Assembly (NCBI RefSeq): GCF_040361335.1
Contig: NZ_APNM01000017.1
Span: forward strand, 12,411 to 76,410
Direction of reading: 5' to 3'
Length of the DNA stretch: 64,000 nt
Source of the DNA: APNM01 sp040361335
Lineage (GTDB): Bacteria; Pseudomonadota; Gammaproteobacteria; Nevskiales; Salinisphaeraceae
Below the pieces are notes generated by a model. The model did not search any database and had not been told where the DNA came from. It was given only the letters and a program-made list of their open reading frames with translations. Positions 1 through 9,217 of the stretch are shown here, one piece after another. Numbering within the stretch: position 1 is the first letter of the stretch; the number at the start of each line of letters is the position of its first letter. The position numbers and the translations under genes were made by a program.

Positions 1-1
1 A

Positions 2-2665
2 TTGCCGCTGACGGAGCTCCCGCGGCGCCACACCGTGCTCGAGCTGGCGTCCCGACACGCCCGCGACGCCACCTGCTGGCGCGCCGACGACCTGGACACG
101 CTGGGCAGCGCCGACCGCGCCGGCACCACGGGCGCGATGCGTCACGCCCGGGGCGGCTACGCGCTGCAACTTGCGGCACCACCGGAACGGCCCGCCGCCG
201 TGCTCTGTCGCGTCACCCATTCGGGCCCCGCGCGGATCACCGCCAACGCCTGGCCGCCCCGCGCGCTGCATCAGGCGGAACACGATTTCCAGCGCGGCGC
301 CGGACTGCTGACCGGCGGCCTCCTGACCCTCGCCTTCTTCTCCGTGATCATGGCCGCCATCAACCGCGAGGCGCGCTACATGCTGCTGGCGGGCTGGCTG
401 GTGCTGAACCTGCGCATGAGCGGTCTGTCGCTGGGCTGGGACACCCACTGGCTGGGTGTCGCGGTGCCGCCGGACTGGCTGTCGAGCATGCGCCAGATCA
501 CGATCTCGCTCTACTACCTGGTCACGTACACGCTGTTCAGCCAGTTCTTCAAGTCCGATCTGCCGCGGGTCGGCTATAGCTGGCTGCTGCGCATCGGCCA
601 GTGGTCGACCCTATTCCTGCTCGCGTTCGCGCTGGCGGTGCCGTACGCCACCTACCTGCCGGTGATGTGGGCCACGGTCGCCATGGGCATCGCCATCATG
701 CTGTTCCTGGTGGGCCGCACCCTGCTGATCACCCGCTCGCGCACCGCGATCTGGTACAGCGCCGCGCTGGCGGTGGTGTTCGTGGCCTATTTCTCCGAGA
801 TCATCGCCGCGGCGCTCGACTTCAAGCTGCTGATCCACACGCTCAACGGCGTGACCGCCGCCCTGGCCTCCAGCGTGCTGGTGGTCCTGGCACTGGCCGA
901 GCAGTTGCGCACCGAGAAGCGCGAACGCATCCGTGCCCAGGAGGCGCTGGGCCGCACCTACGAGGCCACCCCGATCGGACTGTTCACACTCGACGGCGAC
1001 GGCCGATTCCAGCGCACCAACACGGCGATGCAGTCGATCCTGGGCATGGCCTGCCCCGCACGCGCGGGCGAGCGCTGGTCGGACCACTTCGAGTCCGGTG
1101 CCTGGCAAAACCTGCGGACGATCGCGGCCCAGCCCGGCGGCGGCGAGACCGAGCTGCGCGGCCTGCCCGACGAACACGGCAAACGCCCCTGGTACCTGGT
1201 GCGCGCCCTGCGTAGCGGCGACCACATCGAGGGTTCGCTGCAGGACATCACGGCACGGGTCGACGCCACCGAGCGGCTGCGCTTCCTGGCCAACCACGAC
1301 CTGTTGACCGGCACCTACAACCGCCACGGCATCGAGGCGGCCCTGGAGCAGGCCGCGCCCGACGCGGCGCAGAGCCGGCCCGTGGCCGTGGCCTTCCTGG
1401 ACCTGCAGCGCTTCAAGCTGATCAACGACCTGTACCGCTCGCAGGCCGGCGACGAGGTGCTCAAGCAGGTCGCCGGGCGCATCCGCAACGCACTCGGCGA
1501 AAACCACGACCTCGGCCGCATCGGCGGCGACGAGTTCCTGCTGGTGCTGCGCGACACCCCGATCGACGAAGCGGCCCGGATCGGCGAGCGCGTGCTCGGC
1601 GCCATTGGCGACAAGCCCTACCGGTTCGGCAACCAGCGGCTGCAAGTGAAGGCCAGCATGGGCGTGATCGAGTTCACCCCGGACATGAGCACCGCCGGCG
1701 TGATCTCGGCCGCGCAACGGGCGTGCCGCGAGGCCAAGCGCGGTCATGCCGGGCCGCTGGTGGTGTACGACCGCGACGCGTCCGCGTTCCGCGAGAGCGA
1801 GGAAGAGCTCGGTCTGATCAAGCTGCTCGGCGAACGCCGCCTGCCGTCGGGCCTGTACCTGGTGATGCAGCCGCTGCTGTCCCTGCGCCGGCCGGACGAG
1901 TCGCTCAACTTCGAGATCCTGCTGCGCATGAAAGACGACGACGGCAATCCGGTGCCCGTCGGCAAGGTGCTGGAGGCCGCCGAGGCCAGCGGCAACATGG
2001 CGCGCCTGGACAAATGGGTGCTCACCCGCACGCTGGAGTGGCTGGAGCGCCACCTGCCGTCACTGCCGCGCACGCAGTTCGTCAGCGTCAACTTCAGTGG
2101 CGCCTCGCTCAACGACCAGAGCTTCGTGGCGGATGTCCTGGCCATCCTCGCCCGGCACAAGGCCGTGGTGCCGTACCTGTGCATCGAGATCACGGAGGGC
2201 GTGGCCCTACACGACCTGCAGTACGCCAGCAGCTTCGTGCAACGCCTCAAGGAAGTCGGCGCCAAGATCGCCCTGGACGACTTCGGCGCCGGCTATACCT
2301 CGTTCTCCTACCTGCGCAATCTGCAGGCGGACGCCCTCAAGATCGACGGCTCCTTCGTGCGCAGCATGAACCACCATCCCGCCAACGTGGCGATCGTCGC
2401 CGCGATCGTGGAGCTGGCGCACAACCTGGGCATGCGCAGCGTCGCCGAGGGCGTGGAGGACGCGGCCACGCTGGAGACCCTCGCCGAGATCGGGGCCGAT
2501 TACGTGCAGGGCTATGTCGTGGCCCGTCCGGGGCCGCTGGACACGGCCCTGACCGCCGAGTCCACCACGAGCTTCATCGAGGACCCGGACCTGGTGCGGC
2601 ACATCCGCGAGCTGGCGGCGGCCCCGCCGGCCGGCGACGGCCGCGACACCGGCAATTACCACTAG
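2..2665 (+). CDS. Membrane-anchored GGDEF/EAL cyclic-di-GMP protein (5' partial)
   Basis: The frame is open from the window edge, so the true start lies upstream. Visible order: a short N-terminal extracytoplasmic remnant, about seven hydrophobic segments (residues ~95-300, 7TMR-DISM style), a PAS-like segment (~315-425), a GGDEF domain with an intact GGDEF in RIGGDEF (~500), and an EAL domain. The EAL signature reads EILLR, which still fits ExLxR, and the later motifs EITEG, DDFGAGY and VAEGVED are present, so both cyclase and phosphodiesterase activity are possible. I see no RxxD inhibitory site before GGDEF. The protein probably senses an envelope or periplasmic signal and adjusts c-di-GMP. 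It stands alone; the next gene starts 180 bases on, after an inverted repeat that begins inside the stop codon. Confidence 0.93.
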   Translation: MPLTELPRRHTVLELASRHARDATCWRADDLDTLGSADRAGTTGAMRHARGGYALQLAAPPERPAAVLCRVTHSGPARITANAWPPRALHQAEHDFQRGAGLLTGGLLTLAFFSVIMAAINREARYMLLAGWLVLNLRMSGLSLGWDTHWLGVAVPPDWLSSMRQITISLYYLVTYTLFSQFFKSDLPRVGYSWLLRIGQWSTLFLLAFALAVPYATYLPVMWATVAMGIAIMLFLVGRTLLITRSRTAIWYSAALAVVFVAYFSEIIAAALDFKLLIHTLNGVTAALASSVLVVLALAEQLRTEKRERIRAQEALGRTYEATPIGLFTLDGDGRFQRTNTAMQSILGMACPARAGERWSDHFESGAWQNLRTIAAQPGGGETELRGLPDEHGKRPWYLVRALRSGDHIEGSLQDITARVDATERLRFLANHDLLTGTYNRHGIEAALEQAAPDAAQSRPVAVAFLDLQRFKLINDLYRSQAGDEVLKQVAGRIRNALGENHDLGRIGGDEFLLVLRDTPIDEAARIGERVLGAIGDKPYRFGNQRLQVKASMGVIEFTPDMSTAGVISAAQRACREAKRGHAGPLVVYDRDASAFRESEEELGLIKLLGERRLPSGLYLVMQPLLSLRRPDESLNFEILLRMKDDDGNPVPVGKVLEAAEASGNMARLDKWVLTRTLEWLERHLPSLPRTQFVSVNFSGASLNDQSFVADVLAILARHKAVVPYLCIEITEGVALHDLQYASSFVQRLKEVGAKIALDDFGAGYTSFSYLRNLQADALKIDGSFVRSMNHHPANVAIVAAIVELAHNLGMRSVAEGVEDAATLETLAEIGADYVQGYVVARPGPLDTALTAESTTSFIEDPDLVRHIRELAAAPPAGDGRDTGNYH

Positions 2666-2742
2666 TGTCCCGTCTCACAAGCAACCTTGCGTTGCGCGCG
2701 GCCCTCGCCCTCATGAGACAAGAAACCTGTGAGACGGGACAC
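2665..2742. repeat. 15-bp perfect inverted repeat with 48-nt loop (REPIN-like)
   Basis: GTGTCCCGTCTCACA at 2665-2679 is exactly complementary to TGTGAGACGGGACAC at 2728-2742. The first arm shares its first base with the last base of the upstream stop codon. No T-run follows, so an intrinsic terminator is unlikely. Paired inverted palindromes of this kind resemble REP/REPIN elements; that name is an inference because only one copy is in the window. Confidence 0.6.
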
Positions 2743-2845
2743 CGGGCCAACGCGCGGCCGCGCTTGCCGGCCGCCCCCGGAATGAGGCACAACAGGAGGC
2801 CGAGCGCACGAGGGCGACATCCATCTTCGCCACGAGGAGCCCCGA

Positions 2846-3481
2846 ATGGCCTCAACCCCGCACCCGCTGGACCGACTCTGGCGGACCTTCATCTCCGGCC
2901 TGGTCACGGTCATCCCCATCCTGGTGACCGTCTACCTGTTGATCTGGGCCAGCCGCACCGCGGAGCGCTTCTTCCGCCCGCTGGTCAAGCTGGTGCTGCC
3001 GGACGCCTGGTACGTGCCGGGACTCGGCATCGCCGTGGCCGTCGTGTTCGTGCTGCTGGTCGGCGCCTTCCTCCAGGCCTGGCTGTTCGAACGGCTGGTC
3101 GGATTGGGCGATCGCCTGCTGGAGCGCATCCCCCTGGTGAAGACGGTCTACACCGGCGTGCGCGACCTGATGCAGTTCCTGTCCTCGTCGCGCGAGGAGT
3201 CGCAGATGCGGCAGGTGGTGCTGGTACGGGTCCAGGAGGACATCCACGTGATCGGCTTCGTCACCGACGACCGCCCGCAACGGACCCTGCCCGAACTCGC
3301 CACGGAAGCCGGCGAGGACACCGACCTGGTGTCCGTGTACCTGCCGATGGGCTACCAGATCGGCGGCTACACCCTGTACCTGCCCCGGAACCGGGTGCGG
3401 CCGCTGGACCTGACCATCGAGGAGGCCATGCGCCTGGTGCTGACCGCCGGCGTCAACCGCCCCGCGCGGCGGCAGGGCTGA
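2846..3481 (+). CDS. DUF502 family inner-membrane protein
   Basis: This 211-residue protein has two strong N-terminal membrane segments (FISGLVTVIPILVTVYLLIW at ~15-35 and GIAVAVVFVLLVGAFLQAWL at ~61-80). A soluble C-terminal part follows, with the IPLVKTVYTGVRDLMQF segment typical of DUF502. Length and layout match the family, whose biochemical role is unknown. The ATG follows GCCACGAGGAGCCCCGA, a good ribosome-binding region. It sits 13 bases before the rhomboid gene and is probably co-transcribed with it. Confidence 0.88.
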   Translation: MASTPHPLDRLWRTFISGLVTVIPILVTVYLLIWASRTAERFFRPLVKLVLPDAWYVPGLGIAVAVVFVLLVGAFLQAWLFERLVGLGDRLLERIPLVKTVYTGVRDLMQFLSSSREESQMRQVVLVRVQEDIHVIGFVTDDRPQRTLPELATEAGEDTDLVSVYLPMGYQIGGYTLYLPRNRVRPLDLTIEEAMRLVLTAGVNRPARRQG

Positions 3482-3494
3482 GGAGGCCCCGGCG

Positions 3495-4103
3495 ATGCTC
3501 GTCACCCTGCTCCTGATCGCGGTCACCTGCGCGGTATCCATCACCTGCTTCAGCAACCGCGGGATGCTGGAATCGCTGCTGTTCTGGCCGCCCGCGGTGG
3601 CGCGCGGCGAGTTCCACCGTTTCGTCACCCACGGCTTCGTGCACGCCGACGGCCAGCACCTGCTGTTCAACATGGTGACGCTGTTCTTCTTCGGCCGCGC
3701 GGTGGCGCCGTTCTTCGAGCGCGCCACCGGCCCGGCCGGGTTCCCGGTGTTCTACCTGGCGGGCATCGTAGTCGCGATCCTGCCCAGCTACCTGCGCCAC
3801 CGGCGCGACCCGGGCTATCGCAGCCTGGGTGCCTCGGGCGCGGTGTCGGCGGTGCTGTTCGCCTACATCCTGATGGCGCCCTGGTCCATCATCTATGTCT
3901 TCGTGGTGCCGGTGCCGGCGATCCTGTTCGCCGCGGCCTACACCGCCTACGGCTTCTACGCCGGGCGGCTCGGCGCCGACAACGTCAACCACAGCGCCCA
4001 CCTCTGGGGCGCGGGCTACGGCATGCTCGCCGCGTTGATCGTCGAGCCCCGGCTCGGACCCCACTTCATCGAGCGTCTGCTGTCGCCGGGTTTCCTGTCG
4101 TGA
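3495..4103 (+). CDS. Rhomboid family intramembrane serine protease
   Basis: A 202-residue polytopic protein carrying the rhomboid catalytic pair: Ser114 in the GASG motif and His169 in AHLWGAGYG, whose trailing GxxxG also fits. The oxyanion-side HxxxN is seen as HLLFNM (~55-60). The domain is the compact six-helix bacterial type. It would cleave membrane-embedded substrates in the inner membrane. It lies 13 bases after the DUF502 gene, so a two-gene unit is likely. Its last 38 bases overlap the 3' end of the convergent cupin gene. Confidence 0.9.
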   Translation: MLVTLLLIAVTCAVSITCFSNRGMLESLLFWPPAVARGEFHRFVTHGFVHADGQHLLFNMVTLFFFGRAVAPFFERATGPAGFPVFYLAGIVVAILPSYLRHRRDPGYRSLGASGAVSAVLFAYILMAPWSIIYVFVVPVPAILFAAAYTAYGFYAGRLGADNVNHSAHLWGAGYGMLAALIVEPRLGPHFIERLLSPGFLS

Positions 4104-4539
4104 CGGCGGCCGCGTCCGCCGGGGCCTTGATCGTGATCGGGGTATCCGGCGTGCCGGCGTAGAACACCACGATCTCGGCCGGGCCGTCGCCGGTGTTACG
4201 GCCCGCGTGCCACTTGCCGACCAGTTCCACGATCGAGTCGCCCGCCGACAGGTGCAGGGTCTCGCCCGCGGGCGTCTCCACCGCGAGCTCGCCGCGCAGC
4301 AGCACGCCGGCATTGATCACCGGGTGCTTGTGCAGCGGCAACCGCGTGCCCGCCGGGATGCGGATGCGCAGCACCGTGATCTCGGCCGCGCCGGCCGGAT
4401 ACGCCGGGAGGGCATCGCCGTTCCAGCTCTCCCCGGTCTTGGCCAGTGTCTCCACCTCGATCCCGCCGCCGTCCTCGTGACCCGCCGCGGGCACGGCAAG
4501 CGCCGCCAGCAGGCAAAGCATCGTCCACTTGCGTCGCAT
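4066..4539 (-). CDS. Exported cupin-domain protein
   Basis: 157 residues with a signal peptide (MRRKWTMLCLLAALAVPAAG) followed by a single cupin: LPLHKHPVINAGVLLRGE gives the first metal-binding histidines and VELVGKWHAGRN the second half. It is probably a periplasmic small-molecule-binding or enzymatic cupin; the substrate cannot be read from the sequence. The last 38 bases overlap the rhomboid gene tail to tail. The gene stands alone on this strand. Confidence 0.82.
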   Translation of the reverse strand: MRRKWTMLCLLAALAVPAAGHEDGGGIEVETLAKTGESWNGDALPAYPAGAAEITVLRIRIPAGTRLPLHKHPVINAGVLLRGELAVETPAGETLHLSAGDSIVELVGKWHAGRNTGDGPAEIVVFYAGTPDTPITIKAPADAAAVTTGNPATADAR

Positions 4540-4676
4540 GAATCGGTCCCCTGTCGTGCCGGCGCGCCCGTCGCGCCGCTACCGGGTGATCGGCGGACAC
4601 CGGCCGCAATTGAGTCCTGGACGCAACCGCTCGCCCAGGCGATATCATCGGGTGGCACCCAACCACCGAGCCGGCC

Positions 4677-5507
4677 GTGAGTATCCTGCAGCTTCCGCAC
4701 GCCATCCCCGAGGTCATCCTGATCGACTGGCACGCCACCCTGGTCGACACCCACGACGCCATGTACCACGCCGTCGACGACGTGCTGCCCAAGCTGGAGG
4801 AACTGGGCCTGATGGAACGGCTGCTGGAGCCGGAGGACTCCAAGACCCTGGAGGATGCCAAGCTGCTCAAGTACGTGCGCGAGCACCGCCGGCTGCACCC
4901 CAAGGTCAAGGCCCAGCGCAAGATTTCGCGCACCGACATCTTCGAGGTACTGTTCGGCGCCGACGCCGACGCCAAGGTCCGCGCGCACGCCGCCTTCGAC
5001 GATGCCTACCGCAACTACGTGGGCCATGTGGAACCGCTGGAGCCCGACATCCGGCCCCAGCTCGAGCACCTGCGCGAGCTGGGGATCACCCTGGGGCTGA
5101 TCTCCAACCGCAACCGCGATTTCATGGAGCACGAGCTGGCCATCGTCGACGGCACCGGCTGGGCCGACCTGTTCGACACCATGGCCTGCGGCAACGACGT
5201 CGAGCACCGCAAGCCGTTCCCGGACCTGCTGCTCAAGGCCCTGGAGAACCTGGGCCATCCGGCCGACGAGACCTGCTGGTACGTGGGCGACAGCACCACC
5301 GACGTGATCGCCGCCAAGCGCGCGCACGTCGCCGCGGTCTTCTACAACGGCGCGCACTGGGACCGGGCCTGGCTGGACAAGATATTCCCCGGCACCACGC
5401 GGCATCCGCACCAGCCGGACGCGGTGGTCGACAGCATCCCGGACCTGGTCCGGCTCGCACGCCACATGCTGGCCCAGGGCAAGCGCGTGGCGCGCGCCCG
5501 GGACTGA
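4677..5507 (+). CDS. HAD-superfamily hydrolase with variant DxH motif I
   Basis: 276 residues read from a GTG start. Motif I is LIDWHATLVD (Asp17 as nucleophile), motif II LISNRN, motif III lysine in HRKPFPDLLLKAL and motif IV VGDSTTD. An inserted helical cap (~30-130) makes it a C1-type HAD. Most HAD phosphatases have DxD; here the general acid/base position is His19, so the chemistry may differ from simple phosphate-ester hydrolysis. The substrate is unknown. There is no clear operon partner. Confidence 0.85.
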   Translation: MSILQLPHAIPEVILIDWHATLVDTHDAMYHAVDDVLPKLEELGLMERLLEPEDSKTLEDAKLLKYVREHRRLHPKVKAQRKISRTDIFEVLFGADADAKVRAHAAFDDAYRNYVGHVEPLEPDIRPQLEHLRELGITLGLISNRNRDFMEHELAIVDGTGWADLFDTMACGNDVEHRKPFPDLLLKALENLGHPADETCWYVGDSTTDVIAAKRAHVAAVFYNGAHWDRAWLDKIFPGTTRHPHQPDAVVDSIPDLVRLARHMLAQGKRVARARD

Positions 5508-5641
5508 GCCACGACCCCCGGCATTGTCCGGGGAGCGGATGATGTCGTACGCGAGCGCAATCCGGGCGTTTCCCGGGTTGTGAACGAGCGTTCAGGCAAT
5601 ATACCGTTTTACCTGCGTCAAGCGAAAAGGAGATTGCACGC

Positions 5642-7075
5642 ATGCGAAACCATAAAACCCTGATCGCGGCACCGTTGGCGGTGCTGCTGGGCAGCGCGCT
5701 GACCGCCGGTTGCGGCGGCAGTAGCGGGGGGAGCGACAACGACGACGGCTCGGCCACGATCGGCGACGCGGTGCTCTTCGGCGCCACCGACGGCACCACC
5801 GGCGTCGAGTTGTGGAAGACCGACGGCACCGCGGACGGCACCTCGCTGGTGCGCGACATCAACCCGGCCGGCGATTCCGATCCGTTCAACTTCGTGGTCC
5901 TGGACGGCATCGCCTTCTTCACCGCCGACAACGGCGCGGGCGAGGAAGTCTGGCGCTCCGACGCCACCCAGTCGGGCACGCGGATGCTCAAGGACATCAA
6001 CCCGGCGGGCAGCTCGGACCCGAGCGACCTCGCGGTCTCGCAGGGGCGGCTCTACTACCGGGCGAACGACACCGTCACCGGCTTCGAACCCTGGGTCTCG
6101 GACGGCACCTCCGCCGGCACCGAGCAGCTCAAGGACATCAGTCCGGGCGGCAGCAACTCCAACGGCCGCTTCGCCGGCGAGGCCGGCGGCATGACCATCC
6201 TGGCCGCGAGCAGCCCGGGCGCCGGCTACGAGCTGTGGAAGACCGACGGCACCGAGGAAGGCACCGAGCTGATCAAGGACATCAATCCCGACGGCGGCGC
6301 CTACCTGCAGAACTTCGGCGAGTTCGACGGCGAGCTCTACTTCGGCGCCGAGGACGGCAGCACCGGCAACGAGCTGTGGAAGACCGACGGCACCGAGGCC
6401 GGCACCACGCTGGTCGCGGACCTGGTCGACGGGGCGACGGGTTCGTTCCCCAACGGCGGCCGCGAGTTCGCCGCGGTCGGCGACGTGCTGTTCTTCACCG
6501 CCGATACCGACGGCGACCCGGACAACGATGACGTCGCGCTGTGGAAGACCGACGGCACCGAGGCCGGCACCACGCTGGTCGCGGAGATCAATGCCGGCGG
6601 CAACGACCGCGTGCGCGGCCTGACGGCCTATGACGGCCGCCTGGTGTTCGAGGCCGACGACGGCACCAACGGATCCGAGCTGTGGATCAGCGACGGCACC
6701 GAGGCCGGCACGACCATGGTGAAAAACATCTTCGCCGCGGGCGGCAGCTCGTTCCCGGCCATCGCCGGATTAACCGAGTACGGCGGCGAACTCTACTTCA
6801 CGGCCCAGGACGCCGGCGTCCTGAACTACGAGGTCTGGAAGACCGACGGCACCGAGGCCGGCACCGTGCAGGTGGCCGACATCGGGGCCGGCGTGACCGG
6901 CTCGGGTCCCGGCAACTACCGGCCGATCGCGGACGGCGTGCTGTTCACGGCCGACGACGGCGTCACCGGCTGCGAACTGTGGCGCACCAACGCGGCCGGC
7001 GACGACGCCAGCCAGGTGCGGGACATCAACGAGGGGGCCGACGACGGCTTCCCGGGTGCCTGCGACATCGACTGA
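5642..7075 (+). CDS. ELWxxDGT-repeat lipoprotein
   Basis: 477 residues. The N-terminus has a lipoprotein signal with lipobox LTAG|C followed by a Gly/Ser/Asp-rich linker. The body is a run of about nine copies of an ELWKTDGTxxGT-type repeat (ELWxxDGT family), which probably folds as a beta-propeller. Asp and Gly are abundant, as in calcium-binding surface proteins. The repeats are nearly identical at DNA level (around 5811, 6232, 6371, 6538, 6682 and 6835), so the gene could gain or lose units by recombination. An AAAAGGAGATT ribosome-binding site precedes the ATG, and a strong terminator follows at 7102-7129. It is a likely outer-membrane or surface protein; the function is not known. Confidence 0.85.
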   Translation: MRNHKTLIAAPLAVLLGSALTAGCGGSSGGSDNDDGSATIGDAVLFGATDGTTGVELWKTDGTADGTSLVRDINPAGDSDPFNFVVLDGIAFFTADNGAGEEVWRSDATQSGTRMLKDINPAGSSDPSDLAVSQGRLYYRANDTVTGFEPWVSDGTSAGTEQLKDISPGGSNSNGRFAGEAGGMTILAASSPGAGYELWKTDGTEEGTELIKDINPDGGAYLQNFGEFDGELYFGAEDGSTGNELWKTDGTEAGTTLVADLVDGATGSFPNGGREFAAVGDVLFFTADTDGDPDNDDVALWKTDGTEAGTTLVAEINAGGNDRVRGLTAYDGRLVFEADDGTNGSELWISDGTEAGTTMVKNIFAAGGSSFPAIAGLTEYGGELYFTAQDAGVLNYEVWKTDGTEAGTVQVADIGAGVTGSGPGNYRPIADGVLFTADDGVTGCELWRTNAAGDDASQVRDINEGADDGFPGACDID

Positions 7076-7101
7076 CGGCGTTTCCGCGCCATCGTACCGA
7101 C

Positions 7102-7129
7102 GGGGCCGGCGCCAGCCGGCCCCGTTTTT
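7102..7129 (+). terminator. Intrinsic terminator after the ELWxxDGT gene
   Basis: GGGGCCGGC and GCCGGCCCC form a perfect 9-bp stem with a 4-nt loop, followed by GTTTTT. It lies 26 bases after the lipoprotein stop codon. Confidence 0.85.
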
Positions 7130-7150
7130 CGTTCGGGGCGGGTATCGGCC

Positions 7151-7867
7151 TCAGGCGTCGCCGGCGGCGGCCTCGGCCGCCACCTCGGCGTCGAAATCGC
7201 CCGCCGGGGCGGCGCCGCCCTGGAGCGCGGCGAACATCTTCGGATAGTAGTGCGCGAACGCCGAGAACAGCTCGTCCACCGGCAGGTCGGAGACCGGCTG
7301 GCGGGTCGTCAGGTACTCCATGTGGCGCTGGCCGGCGTTGTCGAACTCGTGGAACACCGAGTCCTCGCGGCCGTCCCACTCCAGCGGCTTCACGCCGGCC
7401 TTCTCGCACAGGCCCAGGTTGAAGGCCGGCGTGCACTTCACCCAGCGGCCGTCCAGGTGCATCTCGGTGAACCCGTGGTAGCGGAACACGTCCGTGCCCA
7501 TCAGTTCGTACAGCCGCGCCGAGGTCAGGTGGTTGCGCACGTCGGCGAAGCCGAGACGGGTGGGGATGCCCGCGGCCCGGCCCGCGGCCGCCAACAGCAC
7601 CGCCTTGCCGATGCAGTAGTGGCGTCCGGCCGCCAGCACGCGGCTGGCGATCAGCGAGTCGGCGTCCGGGCGACAACTGTACGGGTCGTAGCGGATGCCG
7701 TCGCGCACCCGGTAGTACAGGGCCACGGCGCGCTCGCGCGGGTCGGTCGCGTCACCGACGGTCTCCTCGACGAACGCCCGGATCGCGGGGTGCTCGCTGT
7801 CGAGGTAACGGGTCGGTCCCAGGCAGTCCTCGGGGCCGGGGTCCCGGATAATGGTTTGATCGCTCAT
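7151..7867 (-). CDS. Transglutaminase-like (papain-like fold) protein
   Basis: 238 residues from the ATG that begins MSDQTIIRD; longer upstream reading in this frame runs through the next gene and is rejected. The core has the catalytic Cys in GRHYCIGKAVLLAAAGRAAGIPTRLGFADV and the His in YHGFTEMHLDGRWVKCTPAFN. The usual DPT triad aspartate is replaced by TPAFN, a form I associate with this bacterial subfamily. It may be a peptidase or peptide-modifying enzyme of the cytoplasm. It is downstream of, and probably transcribed with, the PLP enzyme gene 53 bases away. The C-terminal tail is Ala/Glu-rich. Confidence 0.8.
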   Translation of the reverse strand: MSDQTIIRDPGPEDCLGPTRYLDSEHPAIRAFVEETVGDATDPRERAVALYYRVRDGIRYDPYSCRPDADSLIASRVLAAGRHYCIGKAVLLAAAGRAAGIPTRLGFADVRNHLTSARLYELMGTDVFRYHGFTEMHLDGRWVKCTPAFNLGLCEKAGVKPLEWDGREDSVFHEFDNAGQRHMEYLTTRQPVSDLPVDELFSAFAHYYPKMFAALQGGAAPAGDFDAEVAAEAAAGDA

Positions 7868-7920
7868 GGGGCTTGCGGCGGGTATGCCGCGTGTCGGGGT
7901 CGTTGTATCCATTCTACCAC

Positions 7921-9192
7921 TCAGGCCGAAGCCGCCAGGGCCTGTTCCAGGTCCGCAATCAGGTCGTCCACGTGCTCGATACCCACCGACAACCGGACCA
8001 TGTCCGGGGTCACGCCGGCCGACCGCAATTCCTCGTCGTTGAGCTGGCTGTGGGTGGTGGAGGCCGGCATCGCCGCGCAGCTCTTGGCGTCGCCGATGTT
8101 CACCAGCCGGATGAACAGCTCGAGCGAATCGTAGAAACGCACCCCGGCCTCGCGGCCGCCCTCGATGCCGAAACTGAGGATGCCGGAGGCGCGGCTGCCC
8201 ATGTACTTGCGGGCCAGGGCGTGATCGCGGTGATCCGGCAGGCCGGCGTAGCTCACCCAGGTGACGCGCGGATGCGCCCGCAGGTACTCGGCGATCCAGA
8301 GGGTGTTCTCGCAGACCCGGTCCATGCGCAGGCTCAGGGTCTCCAGCCCCTGCAGGAACAGGAAGGCGTTGAACGGGCTCATGGCGCCGCCCATGTTGCG
8401 CAGCGGCACCACCCGGGCGCGGGTCACGAAGGCCGCTTCGCCGACATCCTTGGCGTAGTTGACGCCGTGATACGACGGGTCGGGCTCGGTCAACAGCGGG
8501 AAGCGCTCGGCGTGCTCCAGCCAGGGGAAGCGCCCCGAGTCCACGATCACGCCGCCGATGCTGGTGCCGTGGCCGCCGATGTACTTGGTGGCCGAATGCA
8601 CCACGATGTCGGCGCCATGCTCGAACGGCCGCACCAGGAAAGGCGTGGGCACGGTGTTGTCCACGATCAGGGGCAAACCGTGGGCGTGCGCGATCTCCGC
8701 CAGCCGTTCGAGGTCGGCGACGTTGCCGGAGGGGTTGCCGATCGACTCGCAATAGACGGCCCGAGTGCGGTCGTCGATGCGCGCGGCGATGCCGTCGAAG
8801 TCGGTCATGTCGACGAAACGCACCGCCATGCCCTGGCGCGGCAGGGTGTGCGCGAACAGGTTGTAGGTCCCGCCGTAGAGCTCGCTGATGGACACGATGT
8901 TGTCGCCGGCCTGCGCGATGGTCTGGATCGCGGCGGTGATCGCCGCCGCGCCCGAGGCCATGGCGAGCGCGCCCACGCCGCCCTCCAGCGCCGCGACGCG
9001 CTGCTCCAGGACGCCGCAGGTGGGATTCATCATGCGGCTGTAGATATTGCCGGGCACCTTCAGGTCGAACAGGTCCGCGGCGTGTTGCGCGTTGTCGAAG
9101 GCGTAGGACGTGGTCTGGTGGATCGGCACCGCGACGGCCTTCTGCTCGTCGGGTTCGTAGCCGTGGTGCAGCGCGATGGTTTCGGGCTTCAT
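7921..9192 (-). CDS. O-acetylhomoserine sulfhydrylase-type PLP enzyme (Cys/Met metabolism)
   Basis: 423 residues of the trans-sulfuration family. The PLP lysine is Lys203 in HSATKYIGGHGT, and the phosphate-binding region YSRMMNPTCGVLEQRVAALEGG and IVDNTVPTPFL are typical. The length (~420) fits MetY-type O-acetylhomoserine sulfhydrylases better than the ~390-residue MetB/MetC enzymes. It would make homocysteine from O-acetylhomoserine and sulfide. It lies 25 bases after the nitronate monooxygenase gene on the same strand, so they probably share a transcript. The exact substrate is inferred from the family. Confidence 0.88.
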   Translation of the reverse strand: MKPETIALHHGYEPDEQKAVAVPIHQTTSYAFDNAQHAADLFDLKVPGNIYSRMMNPTCGVLEQRVAALEGGVGALAMASGAAAITAAIQTIAQAGDNIVSISELYGGTYNLFAHTLPRQGMAVRFVDMTDFDGIAARIDDRTRAVYCESIGNPSGNVADLERLAEIAHAHGLPLIVDNTVPTPFLVRPFEHGADIVVHSATKYIGGHGTSIGGVIVDSGRFPWLEHAERFPLLTEPDPSYHGVNYAKDVGEAAFVTRARVVPLRNMGGAMSPFNAFLFLQGLETLSLRMDRVCENTLWIAEYLRAHPRVTWVSYAGLPDHRDHALARKYMGSRASGILSFGIEGGREAGVRFYDSLELFIRLVNIGDAKSCAAMPASTTHSQLNDEELRSAGVTPDMVRLSVGIEHVDDLIADLEQALAASA

Positions 9193-9217
9193 GTTCGGGT
9201 CGGTCCTCGGTTGACGG

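Noticed and set aside
7868..8752. Upstream extension of the transglutaminase-like gene
   Set aside because: It reads through the PLP enzyme in another frame; the MSDQTIIRD start gives the expected domain length.
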